A DNA stretch of 64,000 nucleotides from positions 1,922,001 through 1,986,000 of the forward strand of contig NZ_CP114065.1 of the NCBI RefSeq assembly GCF_027627575.1, written 5' to 3'. The notes under the pieces are model-generated. The model saw only the letters and a list, made by a program, of their open reading frames with translations, had not been told where the DNA came from and made no database searches. The translations under genes and the position numbers were made by a program. The number at the start of each line of letters is the position of its first letter. Position 1 is the first letter of the stretch. Source of the stretch: Kribbella sp. CA-293567 (GTDB taxonomy: Bacteria > Actinomycetota > Actinomycetes > Propionibacteriales > Kribbellaceae). Positions 1 through 8,369 of the stretch are shown here, piece by piece.

Positions 1-59
1 CCGATCTGAACACCTTCCGGACCGTTCGCTGAGCGGCCTGCCGATCCACTGAACGCGCT

Positions 60-91
60 GCGGCCCGGAACCGGTCAGGGTTCCGGGCCGC
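60..91. terminator. Hairpin terminator after the enoyl-CoA hydratase gene
   Basis: A perfect 13-bp stem (60-72 pairs with 79-91) with a 6-nt loop sits 15 bp past the stop of the minus-strand enoyl-CoA hydratase gene. It is GC-rich and lacks a long U tract, as is usual for terminators in high-GC actinobacteria. It may also serve a plus-strand gene ending at the window edge. Confidence 0.7.
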
Positions 92-106
92 GGTGCGTCA
101 GCAGGC

Positions 107-898
107 CTACTTGCCGTGGAAGACCGGCTTCTCCTTGGCGACGAAGGAGGCGACCGCGTTGTGGTGGTCCTCGGTCGCGCCGGTCAGCCGCATCTTGCCG
201 GCCTCGAACTCCAGTGCCTCGGCCAGGGTGTGCGTCGCGGAGTACGCGACCGACTGGCGGATCGAGCCGTAGGCGACCGTCGGGCCGTTCGCCAGTTTGG
301 TGGCCAGCTCGGCAGTCGCGGCCGTCAGTTCCTCCGCCGGTACGACGGAGCTGGCCAGGCCGAGCGTCAACGCTTCGGCCGCGGGCACCGTGCGCGGGAA
401 GTAGAGCAACTCGGTGGCACGAGCCTGGCCGACCAGCCGGGGGAGGGTCCAGGAGATGCCGGTGTCGCAGGACAGCGCGATGCCGGCGAAGGCGAGATTG
501 AATCCCGCCGTCTCGGCGACGATCCGGAAGTCGCAGGCGAAGGCCATCGACGCGCCGGCCCCGGCGGCGACCCCGTTCACCGCGGCGATCACCGGCTTCG
601 GCATCTCGGCCAGGGCCAGCGCGATCGGGGCGAAGTGGTCGGGGACCGTGCTCCACAACGCGTCCAGGTCGTTGGCCTGGAGCAGCCCGATGTGCTCCTT
701 CAGATCCTGGCCGACGCAGAACGCGCGCCCGGTGCCGGTCAGCACGACACACCGGACGGCGTCGTCCGTGGCGGCCGCCTGGACCGCGTCCCGCAGCGCG
801 ACCTTGGTCGGCGTGTCGAGCGAGTTCATCGCGTCCGGCCGGTTCAGCGTGATCGTGGCGACGCCCGCGGTCACGTCGTACGCGACAGAGTCACTCAT
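107..898 (-). CDS. Enoyl-CoA hydratase/isomerase family protein (PaaG-like)
   Basis: A 263-residue crotonase-fold protein, full length for the family. The two oxyanion-hole segments are visible: AFCVGQDL at 59-66 and NGVAAGAGAS at 108-117. An aspartate at 145, in the stretch GIALSCDTG, sits where PaaG-type ring-epoxide isomerases carry a catalytic Asp, rather than the two-Glu arrangement of true enoyl-CoA hydratases. The gene lies 32 bp downstream of a PaaX-type repressor on the same strand, which supports a phenylacetate-type CoA-thioester pathway. No other paa genes are in the window, so the exact substrate (ring-1,2-epoxyphenylacetyl-CoA or another enoyl-CoA) is inferred. The cytoplasmic crotonase assignment is firm; the PaaG subtype is moderate. 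Confidence 0.85.
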   Translation of the reverse strand: MSDSVAYDVTAGVATITLNRPDAMNSLDTPTKVALRDAVQAAATDDAVRCVVLTGTGRAFCVGQDLKEHIGLLQANDLDALWSTVPDHFAPIALALAEMPKPVIAAVNGVAAGAGASMAFACDFRIVAETAGFNLAFAGIALSCDTGISWTLPRLVGQARATELLYFPRTVPAAEALTLGLASSVVPAEELTAATAELATKLANGPTVAYGSIRQSVAYSATHTLAEALEFEAGKMRLTGATEDHHNAVASFVAKEKPVFHGK

Positions 899-930
899 CG
901 TGGCAAGCTCCTAGCACTCGGTGAAAACAG

Positions 931-1779
931 TCAGTGAACGGTCAGGCAGTTGTCCACGAAACGCCCGGCCGCGTGGCTCAGGCGGGTGGCGTGGAAGTCG
1001 AAGAAGGCGGCCGCCCGGGTGCCGGCCCAGTCGGCCGGCAGCAGTTCGGCCGGCAGGCCCGGGTCGACGAACAGGAACTTGCGCCATTCGTGCACGAGCT
1101 CCGACCGTACGGCGAACGCCTGCTCGTCGGTGACCTCGTCGCCCGCGCTGCTGGCCAGCGGCTTGGCCTCGGTCAGCCACACGTCGTACGACGCGCCGAG
1201 CGCGTCCAGCTTCCAGACCCGGCGGGCGAACTCCGCCGCGTCGTCCTCGACCGGCGCCCGGAACCGGTCCGCGGCGATGCCTTCCTGGCCGAGGATCTGG
1301 TCCACCTCGGCGTCGTTGCGCAGCCCGACCCAGGCCGCGTCGGACAGCGGAGCCCAACCCAGGAAGGCGAGTTGACCGGCCAGTTGCTCGCGGCGGCGCG
1401 CGTTCGGCACCTCCTGCAGGATGACCAGATGCCAGTGCCCGTCCCAGCTCGGGTCGCCCTTCCGGCCGGCGCCAGGGCCGCTGTCAGGGCCGCCGGCGGA
1501 GTCGTTGCCGTCGGCCTCGGAAGCGGTCCGGTAGATCCGGGCGGCGGCGTCGTCGAGGCGGCGACGCGCCCGGGAGGTCAGGCCGTAACCAGGTTGTCCG
1601 TCGATCCGGACCGGCTCCAGCCAGCCCTGCCGGACCATCCGCGACACGGCGGTCCGGACAGCCGGAGGATGCACGCCCAGCGGGGCAAGCAGCCGTACCA
1701 GAGCGGCCACCGGTGCGCGCGCGCCGCGGGCGCGCAGGTGGTCGCCGTACAGGTCGAAGAGCGCTGATCGGGCGTGCAC
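931..1779 (-). CDS. PaaX family transcriptional regulator
   Basis: About 282 residues from the GTG at 1779; in-frame starts further upstream (GTG at 1806, ATG at 1848) are possible. The chosen start gives the typical PaaX opening, with ARSALFDLYGDHLRARG followed by a winged helix (PPAVRTAVSRMVRQGWLEP) that binds DNA. A central ferredoxin-like domain (residues about 100-180, containing WHLVILQEVPNARRREQL) and a C-terminal effector domain follow. Family members repress phenylacetate catabolism until phenylacetyl-CoA binds. The position directly upstream of an enoyl-CoA hydratase gene suggests a two-gene operon under autoregulation. The family is confident; the ligand is inferred. Confidence 0.85.
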   Translation of the reverse strand: MHARSALFDLYGDHLRARGARAPVAALVRLLAPLGVHPPAVRTAVSRMVRQGWLEPVRIDGQPGYGLTSRARRRLDDAAARIYRTASEADGNDSAGGPDSGPGAGRKGDPSWDGHWHLVILQEVPNARRREQLAGQLAFLGWAPLSDAAWVGLRNDAEVDQILGQEGIAADRFRAPVEDDAAEFARRVWKLDALGASYDVWLTEAKPLASSAGDEVTDEQAFAVRSELVHEWRKFLFVDPGLPAELLPADWAGTRAAAFFDFHATRLSHAAGRFVDNCLTVH

Positions 1780-1963
1780 GAGACCTGAGTCTGCCGTATG
1801 GTGCACGGCTCTGGCCCGGGATCGGGGATAATGGGTCGAGATACACACTTTGCGATGCGCGCCGACGGCGCATCACCGCGTGGGCGCCGGCGACGGACAG
1901 CCCCTGCGGTGTCGTCGCTCAACACCGAAGAGGGCAGTATCCAATGAGGGAAGGGGTGCGCGC

Positions 1964-2131
1964 ATGGCGGCGATGAAGCCGCGGACGGGCGATGGTCCGC
2001 TCGAGGTCACCAAGGAGGGCCGGGGCATCGTGATGCGGGTTCCGCTCGAGGGCGGCGGTCGGCTCGTGGTCGAGCTGAACGCCGATGAGGCGACCGAGCT
2101 GGGGAACGCGCTCAAAGCCGTTGTCGGCTGA
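1964..2131 (+). CDS. DUF3117 small protein (Rv1211-like)
   Basis: A 55-residue protein starting at the ATG at 1964, preceded by a GAGGGAAGGGG ribosome-binding site at 1947-1956. The sequence (MAAMKPRTGDGPLEVTKEGR then a short beta-rich core) matches the strongly conserved actinobacterial DUF3117 family, whose function is unknown; the M. tuberculosis member is, from memory, Rv1211. A perfect hairpin terminator follows, so it is probably transcribed alone. The neighbouring glycogen genes glgM and glgC are also its neighbours in mycobacteria. Confidence 0.9.
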   Translation: MAAMKPRTGDGPLEVTKEGRGIVMRVPLEGGGRLVVELNADEATELGNALKAVVG

Positions 2132-2151
2132 TCCAGTCCCCGAAACACTCC

Positions 2152-2193
2152 ACGACCCCGGTGGGTGCCGTTTCCGGCACCGGCCGGGGTCGT
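2152..2193 (+). terminator. Two-part hairpin terminator after the DUF3117 gene
   Basis: Outer arms 2152-2161 and 2184-2193 are perfectly complementary over 10 bp, and an inner 6-bp stem (2164-2169 with 2176-2181) stacks on them. The hairpin lies 20 bp after the DUF3117 stop codon and 43 bp before the aminopeptidase start, so it should separate the two transcripts. Confidence 0.75.
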
Positions 2194-2236
2194 TACGGTT
2201 GCATCCACACCCTTTGACCAGAAGTGAGGACGTCAG

Positions 2237-3757
2237 GTGGCTCGCCGCAGCAGCGCCCGCAACATCTTCCCGACCCTGCCCGCCGTCAGCTGGCAGCCCG
2301 GGCTCCCCGTCCACGGGGCGCGGACCTGGGTGATCCTGGTCGGTGAGGCAGGTCTGCCGGCCGCCGCGAAAGAGGCCGGTGAGCGGCTCGGCGTGGACCT
2401 GGACCGGCTGCTCGAGGTGCAGCGCGAGACCGGCTTCAGCCACGCCGCGGGCACGACCGCGGCGTACCCGCTGCTGACCGGCGCGGTCACCGAGGTGCTG
2501 CTGGTGGGTGCCGGCGACGGTACGCCGCTGGAACTGCGACACGCCGGAGCGGCGATCGCGAGGTTCGGCCGGGGCAAGGACGAGCTGACCACGGTGGTTG
2601 CCGAGGGCATCGGCGACGAGGGGCTGCAGGCGTTCGCCGAGGGCGCCGCGCTGGGATCGTTCACGTTCACCCGGAAGACCGTGGACGTGGGCAAGCCGGT
2701 GGTCGAGCGGATCGTGCTCACCGACGGCACCGACCAGGACCGGGCGGCTCCGCTGGCGCGCGGCCTGGTGATCGGCCGGACCGGCTGGCTGGCGCGGGAG
2801 CTTGCGACCACCCCGTCGAACGAGAAGGATCCGGCCTGGCTCGCCGCCCGCGCGACGGAGCTGGCGGGCAGGACGGGACTCGACGTCAAGGTCTGGGACG
2901 AGGGCCAACTCGCTGCCGGAGGTTTCGGCGGCATCCTCGCGGTCGGTCAGGGCTCCACCCGGCCGCCGCGGCTGATCCGCCTCGACTACACGCCTGACGG
3001 CGCCACCAAGGACACGCCGTACGTCGTACTGGTCGGCAAGGGCATCACCTACGACACCGGCGGCCTGTCGCTGAAGCCGCGCGAGAGCATGGTGTCGATG
3101 AAGCGCGACATGACCGGCGGCGGTTCGGTGATCGCGACCATGGCGGCGCTACGGGAGCTGGGCGCGCAGGTCAAGGTGACCGGGCTGATCTGCGCTGCGG
3201 AGAACATGCCGTCGGGCACCGCGTTCCGGCCGGACGACGTGATCCGGCACTACGGCGGACGCACGACCGAGGTCAAGAACACCGACGCCGAGGGCCGGCT
3301 GGTCCTGGCCGACGGACTCGCCTACGCGGTGAACGAGCTGAAGCCCGACGCGATCGTCGACATCGCCACACTGACCGGCGCGATCAAGGTCTCGCTCGGA
3401 TCGATGCTGTACGGCGGTCTGTTCGCCACCGATGACCGCCTCGCCGAGCAGCTGACCGGCGCGGGTGAGGTCTCCGGCGAGCGGCTGTGGCGGATGCCGT
3501 TGCCGGACGTCTACACCGATCTGATCTCGACGCCGATCGCCGACTCGGTGAACAGCTCGAAGGGACCGGGCTCGATCACCGCCGCCCTGTTCCTGAAGCC
3601 GTTCGCCGGCGGCCTGCCGTGGGCGCACCTCGATCTGTCGAGCATCGCCGAGTCACCCCGCGACGAGTTCGAGTACTCCCTCGGCGCGACCGGCGCCGGC
3701 GCCCGCCTGCTCACCACCTGGCTGACAGGCGAGTCGCCGACCGCGGGCATCGGCTGA
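2237..3757 (+). CDS. pepA: Leucyl aminopeptidase (M17 family)
   Basis: A 506-residue cytosolic metallopeptidase that removes N-terminal amino acids from peptides. The M17 signature NTDAEGRL is at residues 348-355, and the metal/catalytic segment GKGITYDTGG begins near residue 268. The N-terminal half is the usual regulatory macro-like domain, and the total length fits the hexameric PepA/LAP family. The GTG start at 2237 is the first one after the upstream terminator. The family is certain. A role in peptide turnover is general knowledge, and some M17 members also bind DNA. The 3-prime end meets the minus-strand glgM gene across a long inverted repeat. Confidence 0.95.
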   Translation: MARRSSARNIFPTLPAVSWQPGLPVHGARTWVILVGEAGLPAAAKEAGERLGVDLDRLLEVQRETGFSHAAGTTAAYPLLTGAVTEVLLVGAGDGTPLELRHAGAAIARFGRGKDELTTVVAEGIGDEGLQAFAEGAALGSFTFTRKTVDVGKPVVERIVLTDGTDQDRAAPLARGLVIGRTGWLARELATTPSNEKDPAWLAARATELAGRTGLDVKVWDEGQLAAGGFGGILAVGQGSTRPPRLIRLDYTPDGATKDTPYVVLVGKGITYDTGGLSLKPRESMVSMKRDMTGGGSVIATMAALRELGAQVKVTGLICAAENMPSGTAFRPDDVIRHYGGRTTEVKNTDAEGRLVLADGLAYAVNELKPDAIVDIATLTGAIKVSLGSMLYGGLFATDDRLAEQLTGAGEVSGERLWRMPLPDVYTDLISTPIADSVNSSKGPGSITAALFLKPFAGGLPWAHLDLSSIAESPRDEFEYSLGATGAGARLLTTWLTGESPTAGIG

Positions 3758-3761
3758 GCGA

Positions 3762-3865
3762 CCGGAGCTCCACCACAGACCAACCACGCTGAGCCCAGCC
3801 GGCGCACGCTCAGCGTGGGCTCGGCAGGGTGGCTTCGAGCGGGTTGGTCTGTGGTGGAGCTCCGG
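3762..3865. repeat. Long inverted repeat at the pepA/glgM convergent junction
   Basis: Left arm 3762-3785 and right arm 3842-3865 are perfect reverse complements over 24 bp. Between them lies a second perfect 10-bp stem (3785-3794 with 3808-3817). The left arm starts 5 bp after the pepA stop. The arm shares the core CCACCACAGACCAACC with a second large inverted repeat at 63328-63431, with T in place of the second-to-last A before GACC. It could work as a bidirectional terminator or cruciform. The rest of the 295-bp gap (3866-4052) shows no gene that I can support. Confidence 0.85.
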
Positions 3866-4052
3866 GCCTCCTGCTCAGCCCCGCCGATCTTCTGGAAAGT
3901 GTGGGTGCCGTCGAAGAGGCTTTCGATGCTGCTTCCACGAGGTGACCAGGACTTCTCGCCGGAGGGCGACAGGCTGTTTGCCGCCAGCAACAGATCGGCG
4001 GAGCGACTGCCGCGAGGGCGGTCGGCCCCCACGCCGGTGGAGTTTCCCTTAC

Positions 4053-5222
4053 CTAAAGCAGCGACTGGTAGAGCTCGACGGTGCGGTCGGCGACCGCGTC
4101 CCAGCCGAACTCCGAGATGGCCCTGGCCCGGCCGGCCTTGCCCATGGCCTCGGCCTGAGCGGGATTGGCCACCAGGGCGTTGATGCCTTCGGCCAGTTGG
4201 CGTTCGAAGGTGGCGGGGTCGTTCTCGTCGTAGGGAACCAGGGTGCCGGTGACGCCGTCGACGACGACGTCCGGGATGCCACCGACGGCGCTGGCGACGA
4301 CGGCGGTCTCGCAGGCCATCGCCTCCAGGTTGACGATGCCGAGCGGCTCGTAGACCGACGGGCAGCAGAACGCGAGCGCGTGCGTGAGGACCTGGCGGAC
4401 CTCCTCGCGCGGCAGCATCTCGGAAACGATGAAGACGCCGTCGCGGGTCGCCTTCAGCTCGTCGACGAGGGCATCGGTCTCGGCCTTCAGCTCAGGGGTG
4501 TCGGCGGCACCGGCCAGCAGCACGAGCTGCACCGACGGGTCGAGTTGCAGCCCGGCGCGGAGCAGATGTGGGACGCCCTTCTGGCGGGTGATCCGGCCGA
4601 CGAACGTCACGTACGGACGAGTGAGGTCGACCCCGAGCCGCTCCAGTACGCCGGTCGCCGGGTCCGGGTGGTAGAAGTCCGCGTCGATGCCGTTGGTGAT
4701 GATGTGCACCCTGGCCGGATCGATCGCCGGGTAGCTGGCGAGGATGTCGTCGCGGGTCGCGTTGCTGACCGCGATCACCGCGTCGGCAGCCTCGTACGCC
4801 GTCCGCTCGGCCCAGCTCGACAACCTGTACCCGCCACCGAGCTGCTCCGCCTTCCACGGCCGCAGCGGCTCCAGCGAGTGCGCGGTCACCACGTGCGGTA
4901 CGCCGTACAGCAGCTTGGCCCAGTGGCCGGCCATGTTCGCGTACCAGGTGTGGGAGTGCACCAGTTGCGCGCTGCCCACGGCCGCCGTCATGGTCAGGTC
5001 GGTGGAGAGGATCCGCAGCGCCGCGTTCGCGTGCTCGATCCGCGCGTCGTCCTCGGAGTGCGCGATCGCGCCGGCCCGCGGCTCACCCATGCAGTGCACC
5101 TCGACCGCGACCTCACCCCGCTGATGCAGTTTGCGCAGCTCCCGGACCAGGAAGTCCACATGCACCCCAGCCCCGCCGTACACGTCGGGCGGGAACTCAC
5201 GCGTCAAGATCGCGATCTCCAT
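4053..5222 (-). CDS. glgM: Glycogen synthase / alpha-maltose-1-phosphate synthase (GT4)
   Basis: A 389-residue GT-B fold glycosyltransferase. The N-terminus carries EFPPDVYGGAG (residues 9-19), the sugar-acceptor loop of this family. The retaining-GT E-x7-E motif is at E292 and E300 in EPLGIVNLEAMAC. The size and sequence match the actinobacterial glycogen synthase family represented by Rv1212c, which in M. tuberculosis makes alpha-maltose-1-phosphate from ADP-glucose for the GlgE pathway. Whether this copy acts as GlgM or as a classical glycogen synthase cannot be settled here. glgC, which supplies ADP-glucose, lies 0.6 kb away on the opposite strand with a GNAT gene between. Confidence 0.9.
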   Translation of the reverse strand: MEIAILTREFPPDVYGGAGVHVDFLVRELRKLHQRGEVAVEVHCMGEPRAGAIAHSEDDARIEHANAALRILSTDLTMTAAVGSAQLVHSHTWYANMAGHWAKLLYGVPHVVTAHSLEPLRPWKAEQLGGGYRLSSWAERTAYEAADAVIAVSNATRDDILASYPAIDPARVHIITNGIDADFYHPDPATGVLERLGVDLTRPYVTFVGRITRQKGVPHLLRAGLQLDPSVQLVLLAGAADTPELKAETDALVDELKATRDGVFIVSEMLPREEVRQVLTHALAFCCPSVYEPLGIVNLEAMACETAVVASAVGGIPDVVVDGVTGTLVPYDENDPATFERQLAEGINALVANPAQAEAMGKAGRARAISEFGWDAVADRTVELYQSLL

Positions 5223-5239
5223 GCTCCGACACTAAGCCA

Positions 5240-5779
5240 TCACCGCACCTGGGTGGCGACCCAGAAACGCAGTTTGCCGTGCCGCTCGTCCTCCTGTTCG
5301 CCACCGGCCGCCAGGATGACTTTGCGGGACGCCTCGTTGCCGGTGTCGCAGGTGAGCAGGGCGGGGTCGATGCCGAGCCGGGCGGCGATCGGCAAAGACT
5401 GGGCCAGCATCCGGGTGGCGTGACCCCGGCCGCGGGCCGACGGGCGGACGAAGTACCCGATGTGGCCGCCGAGCTCCTCCAGCGCCGGAGTCAGGGCATG
5501 CCGGATCGACAACCGGCCGAGCCACTCGGTGCCGTCGTCGACGAACCAGAGCGTGGTCTCGTGCACCAGGTCCGGCGGTGGCGGGACGCTCTCGTCGGCG
5601 TCCGCGCGGATCGCCTCGACCATCCGGGCGAACTCGCCAGGATCCTCCAGTTGCTCCCTGGCCCACTCCTGCCGGAACCCGCGCGCCCCCATCCACCGCA
5701 CGTCGTCGGCAGCCAACTCGTCCCACGCCTGGAGGAACGATCGGTGCACGACGACGGTGGGTTCGACGAGGATAGGCAT
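5240..5779 (-). CDS. GNAT family N-acetyltransferase
   Basis: A 179-residue protein with a single GNAT fold. The acetyl-CoA pyrophosphate-binding loop is the RPSARGRGHATRML segment (R-x-x-G-x-G/A type) in the C-terminal half, followed by a strand carrying LTCDTGNEASRKVILAAGG, typical of motif B. The substrate is unknown. It lies 17 bp upstream of glgM on the same strand and is divergent from glgC across 65 bp, so it may be co-transcribed with glgM. No sequence feature ties it functionally to glycogen. Confidence 0.85.
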   Translation of the reverse strand: MPILVEPTVVVHRSFLQAWDELAADDVRWMGARGFRQEWAREQLEDPGEFARMVEAIRADADESVPPPPDLVHETTLWFVDDGTEWLGRLSIRHALTPALEELGGHIGYFVRPSARGRGHATRMLAQSLPIAARLGIDPALLTCDTGNEASRKVILAAGGEQEDERHGKLRFWVATQVR

Positions 5780-5844
5780 GCACCCAGTGTCACGACACTC
5801 GCAACCGGCTTATGCAACGGGGCATCGGAAGCTAAGGTGCGGAC

Positions 5845-7071
5845 ATGGCGAAGGCACCGAGGGTCCTGGGAATCGTGCTGGCCGGTGGCGAGGGGAAGCG
5901 GCTGATGCCGCTCACGGCGGACCGGGCCAAACCGGCCGTGCCGTTCGGGGGCAGTTACCGGCTGATCGACTTCGTACTGTCCAACCTGGTCAACGCGGGC
6001 TACCGCAACCTGTGCGTACTGACGCAGTACAAGTCGCACTCGCTGGACCGGCACGTCACGATGACGTGGCGGATGTCGACCTTCCTCGGCAACTTCGTCA
6101 CCTGCGTGCCGGCCCAGCAGCGGCTCGGCCCGCAGTGGTACCAGGGCAGCGCCGACGCGATCTACCAGTCGATGAACCTGATCAGGGACCACAAGCCCGA
6201 CATCATCATCGTGTTCGGCGCCGACCACGTGTACCGGATGGACGCCTCGCAGATGGTCGCCGACCACATCGCGCGCGGCAACGGCGTCACGGTGGCCGGC
6301 ATCCGGGTACCTCGGGCCGAGGCGTCGGAGTTCGGCGTGATCAAGACCGCCGACGACGGGCACACGATCGCCGAGTTCCTGGAGAAGCCGGCCGACCCGC
6401 CGGGCCTGCCGGACTCCCCGGACGAGACGTTCGCCTCGATGGGCAACTACGTGTTCAGCGCCGACGTCCTGGTGGAGGCGCTGCGCAAGGACGCGGCGAA
6501 CCCGGCCAGCCGGCACGACATGGGCGGCGACATCGTCCCGATGCTGGTTGCCGAGGGCAAGGCCGGGGTCTACGACTTCAAGGACAACGACGTACCGGGC
6601 GCGCTCGACCGGGACCGTTCGTACTGGCGCGACGTCGGTTCGCTCGACTCGTACCACGAGGCGCACATGGACCTGGTCTCGATCCAGCCGGTCTTCAACC
6701 TCTACAACTCCGACTGGCCGATCTTCACCTCGCATCCGCAACTGCCGGGCGCCAAGTTCACCGACAACGCCACCGTCGGTGAGTCGATCGTCTGCGCCGG
6801 CTCGATCATCTCCGGCGCGACCGTGGACCACTCGGTGCTCGGTGCCAACGTGATCGTCAGCGCCGGCGCGAAGATCGAGAACTCCGTCATCATGGACAAC
6901 TGCAAGATCGGCGCCGATGCGGTGCTGAAGAACGTCATCCTGGACAAGAACGTGATCGTGCCGGACGGCGCCAAGATCGGCATCGACCTGGATCACGACC
7001 GTGAACGCGGCTACACCGTCAGCAAAGGTGGCGTGACCGCGATCGGGAAAGACACGGTCATCGAACCGTGA
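5845..7071 (+). CDS. glgC: Glucose-1-phosphate adenylyltransferase (ADP-glucose pyrophosphorylase)
   Basis: A 408-residue enzyme making ADP-glucose from glucose-1-phosphate and ATP, the first committed step of glycogen and maltose-1-phosphate synthesis. The nucleotide-binding motif [14 protein letters not shown] is at residues 11-24. The catalytic Asp region [12 protein letters not shown] and the sugar-phosphate site EFLEKPAD are present. The C-terminal third has the left-handed beta-helix hexapeptide repeats ([16 protein letters not shown] onward) of the allosteric domain. The stop codon overlaps the GTG start of kynU, so this gene appears to lead, or run into, the kynurenine operon. Confidence 0.96.
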   Translation: MAKAPRVLGIVLAGGEGKRLMPLTADRAKPAVPFGGSYRLIDFVLSNLVNAGYRNLCVLTQYKSHSLDRHVTMTWRMSTFLGNFVTCVPAQQRLGPQWYQGSADAIYQSMNLIRDHKPDIIIVFGADHVYRMDASQMVADHIARGNGVTVAGIRVPRAEASEFGVIKTADDGHTIAEFLEKPADPPGLPDSPDETFASMGNYVFSADVLVEALRKDAANPASRHDMGGDIVPMLVAEGKAGVYDFKDNDVPGALDRDRSYWRDVGSLDSYHEAHMDLVSIQPVFNLYNSDWPIFTSHPQLPGAKFTDNATVGESIVCAGSIISGATVDHSVLGANVIVSAGAKIENSVIMDNCKIGADAVLKNVILDKNVIVPDGAKIGIDLDHDRERGYTVSKGGVTAIGKDTVIEP

Positions 7072-8369
7072 GTCAGGGCAGGATGCGGCCGGACCGGGCC
7101 ATGGACCCGGTCGAGGCCGCCGCGGTCGCCCTCGACGAGGCGGATCCCGGGTGGCGCGAGCTGTTCGACGTCCCGCCGGTGGAGGCCGGTCCCTATCCGG
7201 AGGTGGCCTACTTCGCCGGGAACTCGCTGGGGTTGCGGCCGAAGGCGACCAGGGTCGAGCTGCTCGAGGATCTCGACTCCTGGGGACGGTGGGGAGTCGA
7301 GGGGCATCTCGACGCGAAACGGCCGTGGCTGCCGTACCACGCCTCGCTGACCGCGGCGGCTGCCCGGCTGGTGGGGGCGTTGCCGAGCGAGACCGTGGTG
7401 ATGAACTCGCTGACGATCAACCTGCACCTGCTGATGGTGTCGTTCTACCGGCCGACCGCCGAGCGCTTCAAGATCGTGATCGAGGACTCTGCCTTCCCGT
7501 CGGACAGTTACGCCGTCCGGTCGCAGGTCTCGTTCCACGGCTATTCCCCGGACGCCGCGGTGGTGCGGCTCCGGCCGCGAACCGGTGAAGAAGTACTGCG
7601 CACCGAGGACGTCGTCGCGGCTCTCGGCCCCGACGTGGCCCTGGTACTGCTCGGCGGCGTCAACTATCTGACCGGCGAGCTGATGGACCTCCCGGCGATC
7701 ACGGCAGCAGGTCAGGCGGCCGGTGCCGTGGTCGGCTGGGATCTGGCGCACGCGGCCGGCAACGTGCCGCTGGCGCTGCACGACTGGGACGTCGACTTCG
7801 CGGCCTGGTGCTCCTACAAGTACCTGAACTCCGGTCCGGGCGCACTGGCCGGGGTGTTCGTGCACGAGCGGCATCTGTCAGCCGGGTTGCCGCGCTTCGA
7901 GGGGTGGTGGAGCACCGAGGAGGCGTCGCGGTTCGAGATGGCCCCCGAGTCGCGTCCGCCGGCCTCCGCGGAGGCGTGGCAGGTGTCGAATCCGCCGATC
8001 TTCTCGATGAGCCCGGTGCGGACCTCGCTGGAGATCTTCGACCAGGTCGGCATCGCCGTACTGCGGGAGCGCAGCCTGCGGCTGACGGCGTACCTGGAGA
8101 AGCTGCTGGCGGAGATCACTCCGACCCGGCCGCTGCGGGTGATCACTCCGGCCGACCCCGCACGGCGAGGCGCGCAACTCTCGCTGCGGATCGGCGGTGG
8201 ACTCCGCGCCGGTGAGCTGGCCAGGACGCTGCGCTTCGAGCACGGCGTGATCGCCGACGCGCGGGAGCCCGACGTACTGCGGCTGGCTCCCGTCCCGCTC
8301 TATTCGCTGTACCACGACTGCTGGCGCGCAGTACGAGCGCTGGCCGAGGCTGTTCCGGAGAACGCATGA
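7068..8369 (+). CDS. kynU: Kynureninase
   Basis: A 433-residue PLP enzyme that cleaves kynurenine or 3-hydroxykynurenine to (3-hydroxy)anthranilate and alanine. The PLP-binding lysine is K251 in [12 protein letters not shown], and D225 in [10 protein letters not shown] contacts the pyridine nitrogen. Both are as expected for the family, as is the length. The GTG start at 7068 overlaps the glgC stop by 4 bp; an in-frame ATG at 7101 is an alternative that would trim 11 residues. The 3-prime end overlaps the next gene by 4 bp. It sits first among the enzymes of a complete 3-hydroxyanthranilate route. Confidence 0.94.
   Translation: MSQGRMRPDRAMDPVEAAAVALDEADPGWRELFDVPPVEAGPYPEVAYFAGNSLGLRPKATRVELLEDLDSWGRWGVEGHLDAKRPWLPYHASLTAAAARLVGALPSETVVMNSLTINLHLLMVSFYRPTAERFKIVIEDSAFPSDSYAVRSQVSFHGYSPDAAVVRLRPRTGEEVLRTEDVVAALGPDVALVLLGGVNYLTGELMDLPAITAAGQAAGAVVGWDLAHAAGNVPLALHDWDVDFAAWCSYKYLNSGPGALAGVFVHERHLSAGLPRFEGWWSTEEASRFEMAPESRPPASAEAWQVSNPPIFSMSPVRTSLEIFDQVGIAVLRERSLRLTAYLEKLLAEITPTRPLRVITPADPARRGAQLSLRIGGGLRAGELARTLRFEHGVIADAREPDVLRLAPVPLYSLYHDCWRAVRALAEAVPENA

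Noticed and set aside
1..32. A short open stretch ending in TGA at 30-32 on the plus strand that could be the tail of an upstream gene (reading DLNTFRTVR).
   Set aside because: Ten codons are too few to support a gene call; it would need sequence upstream of the window.
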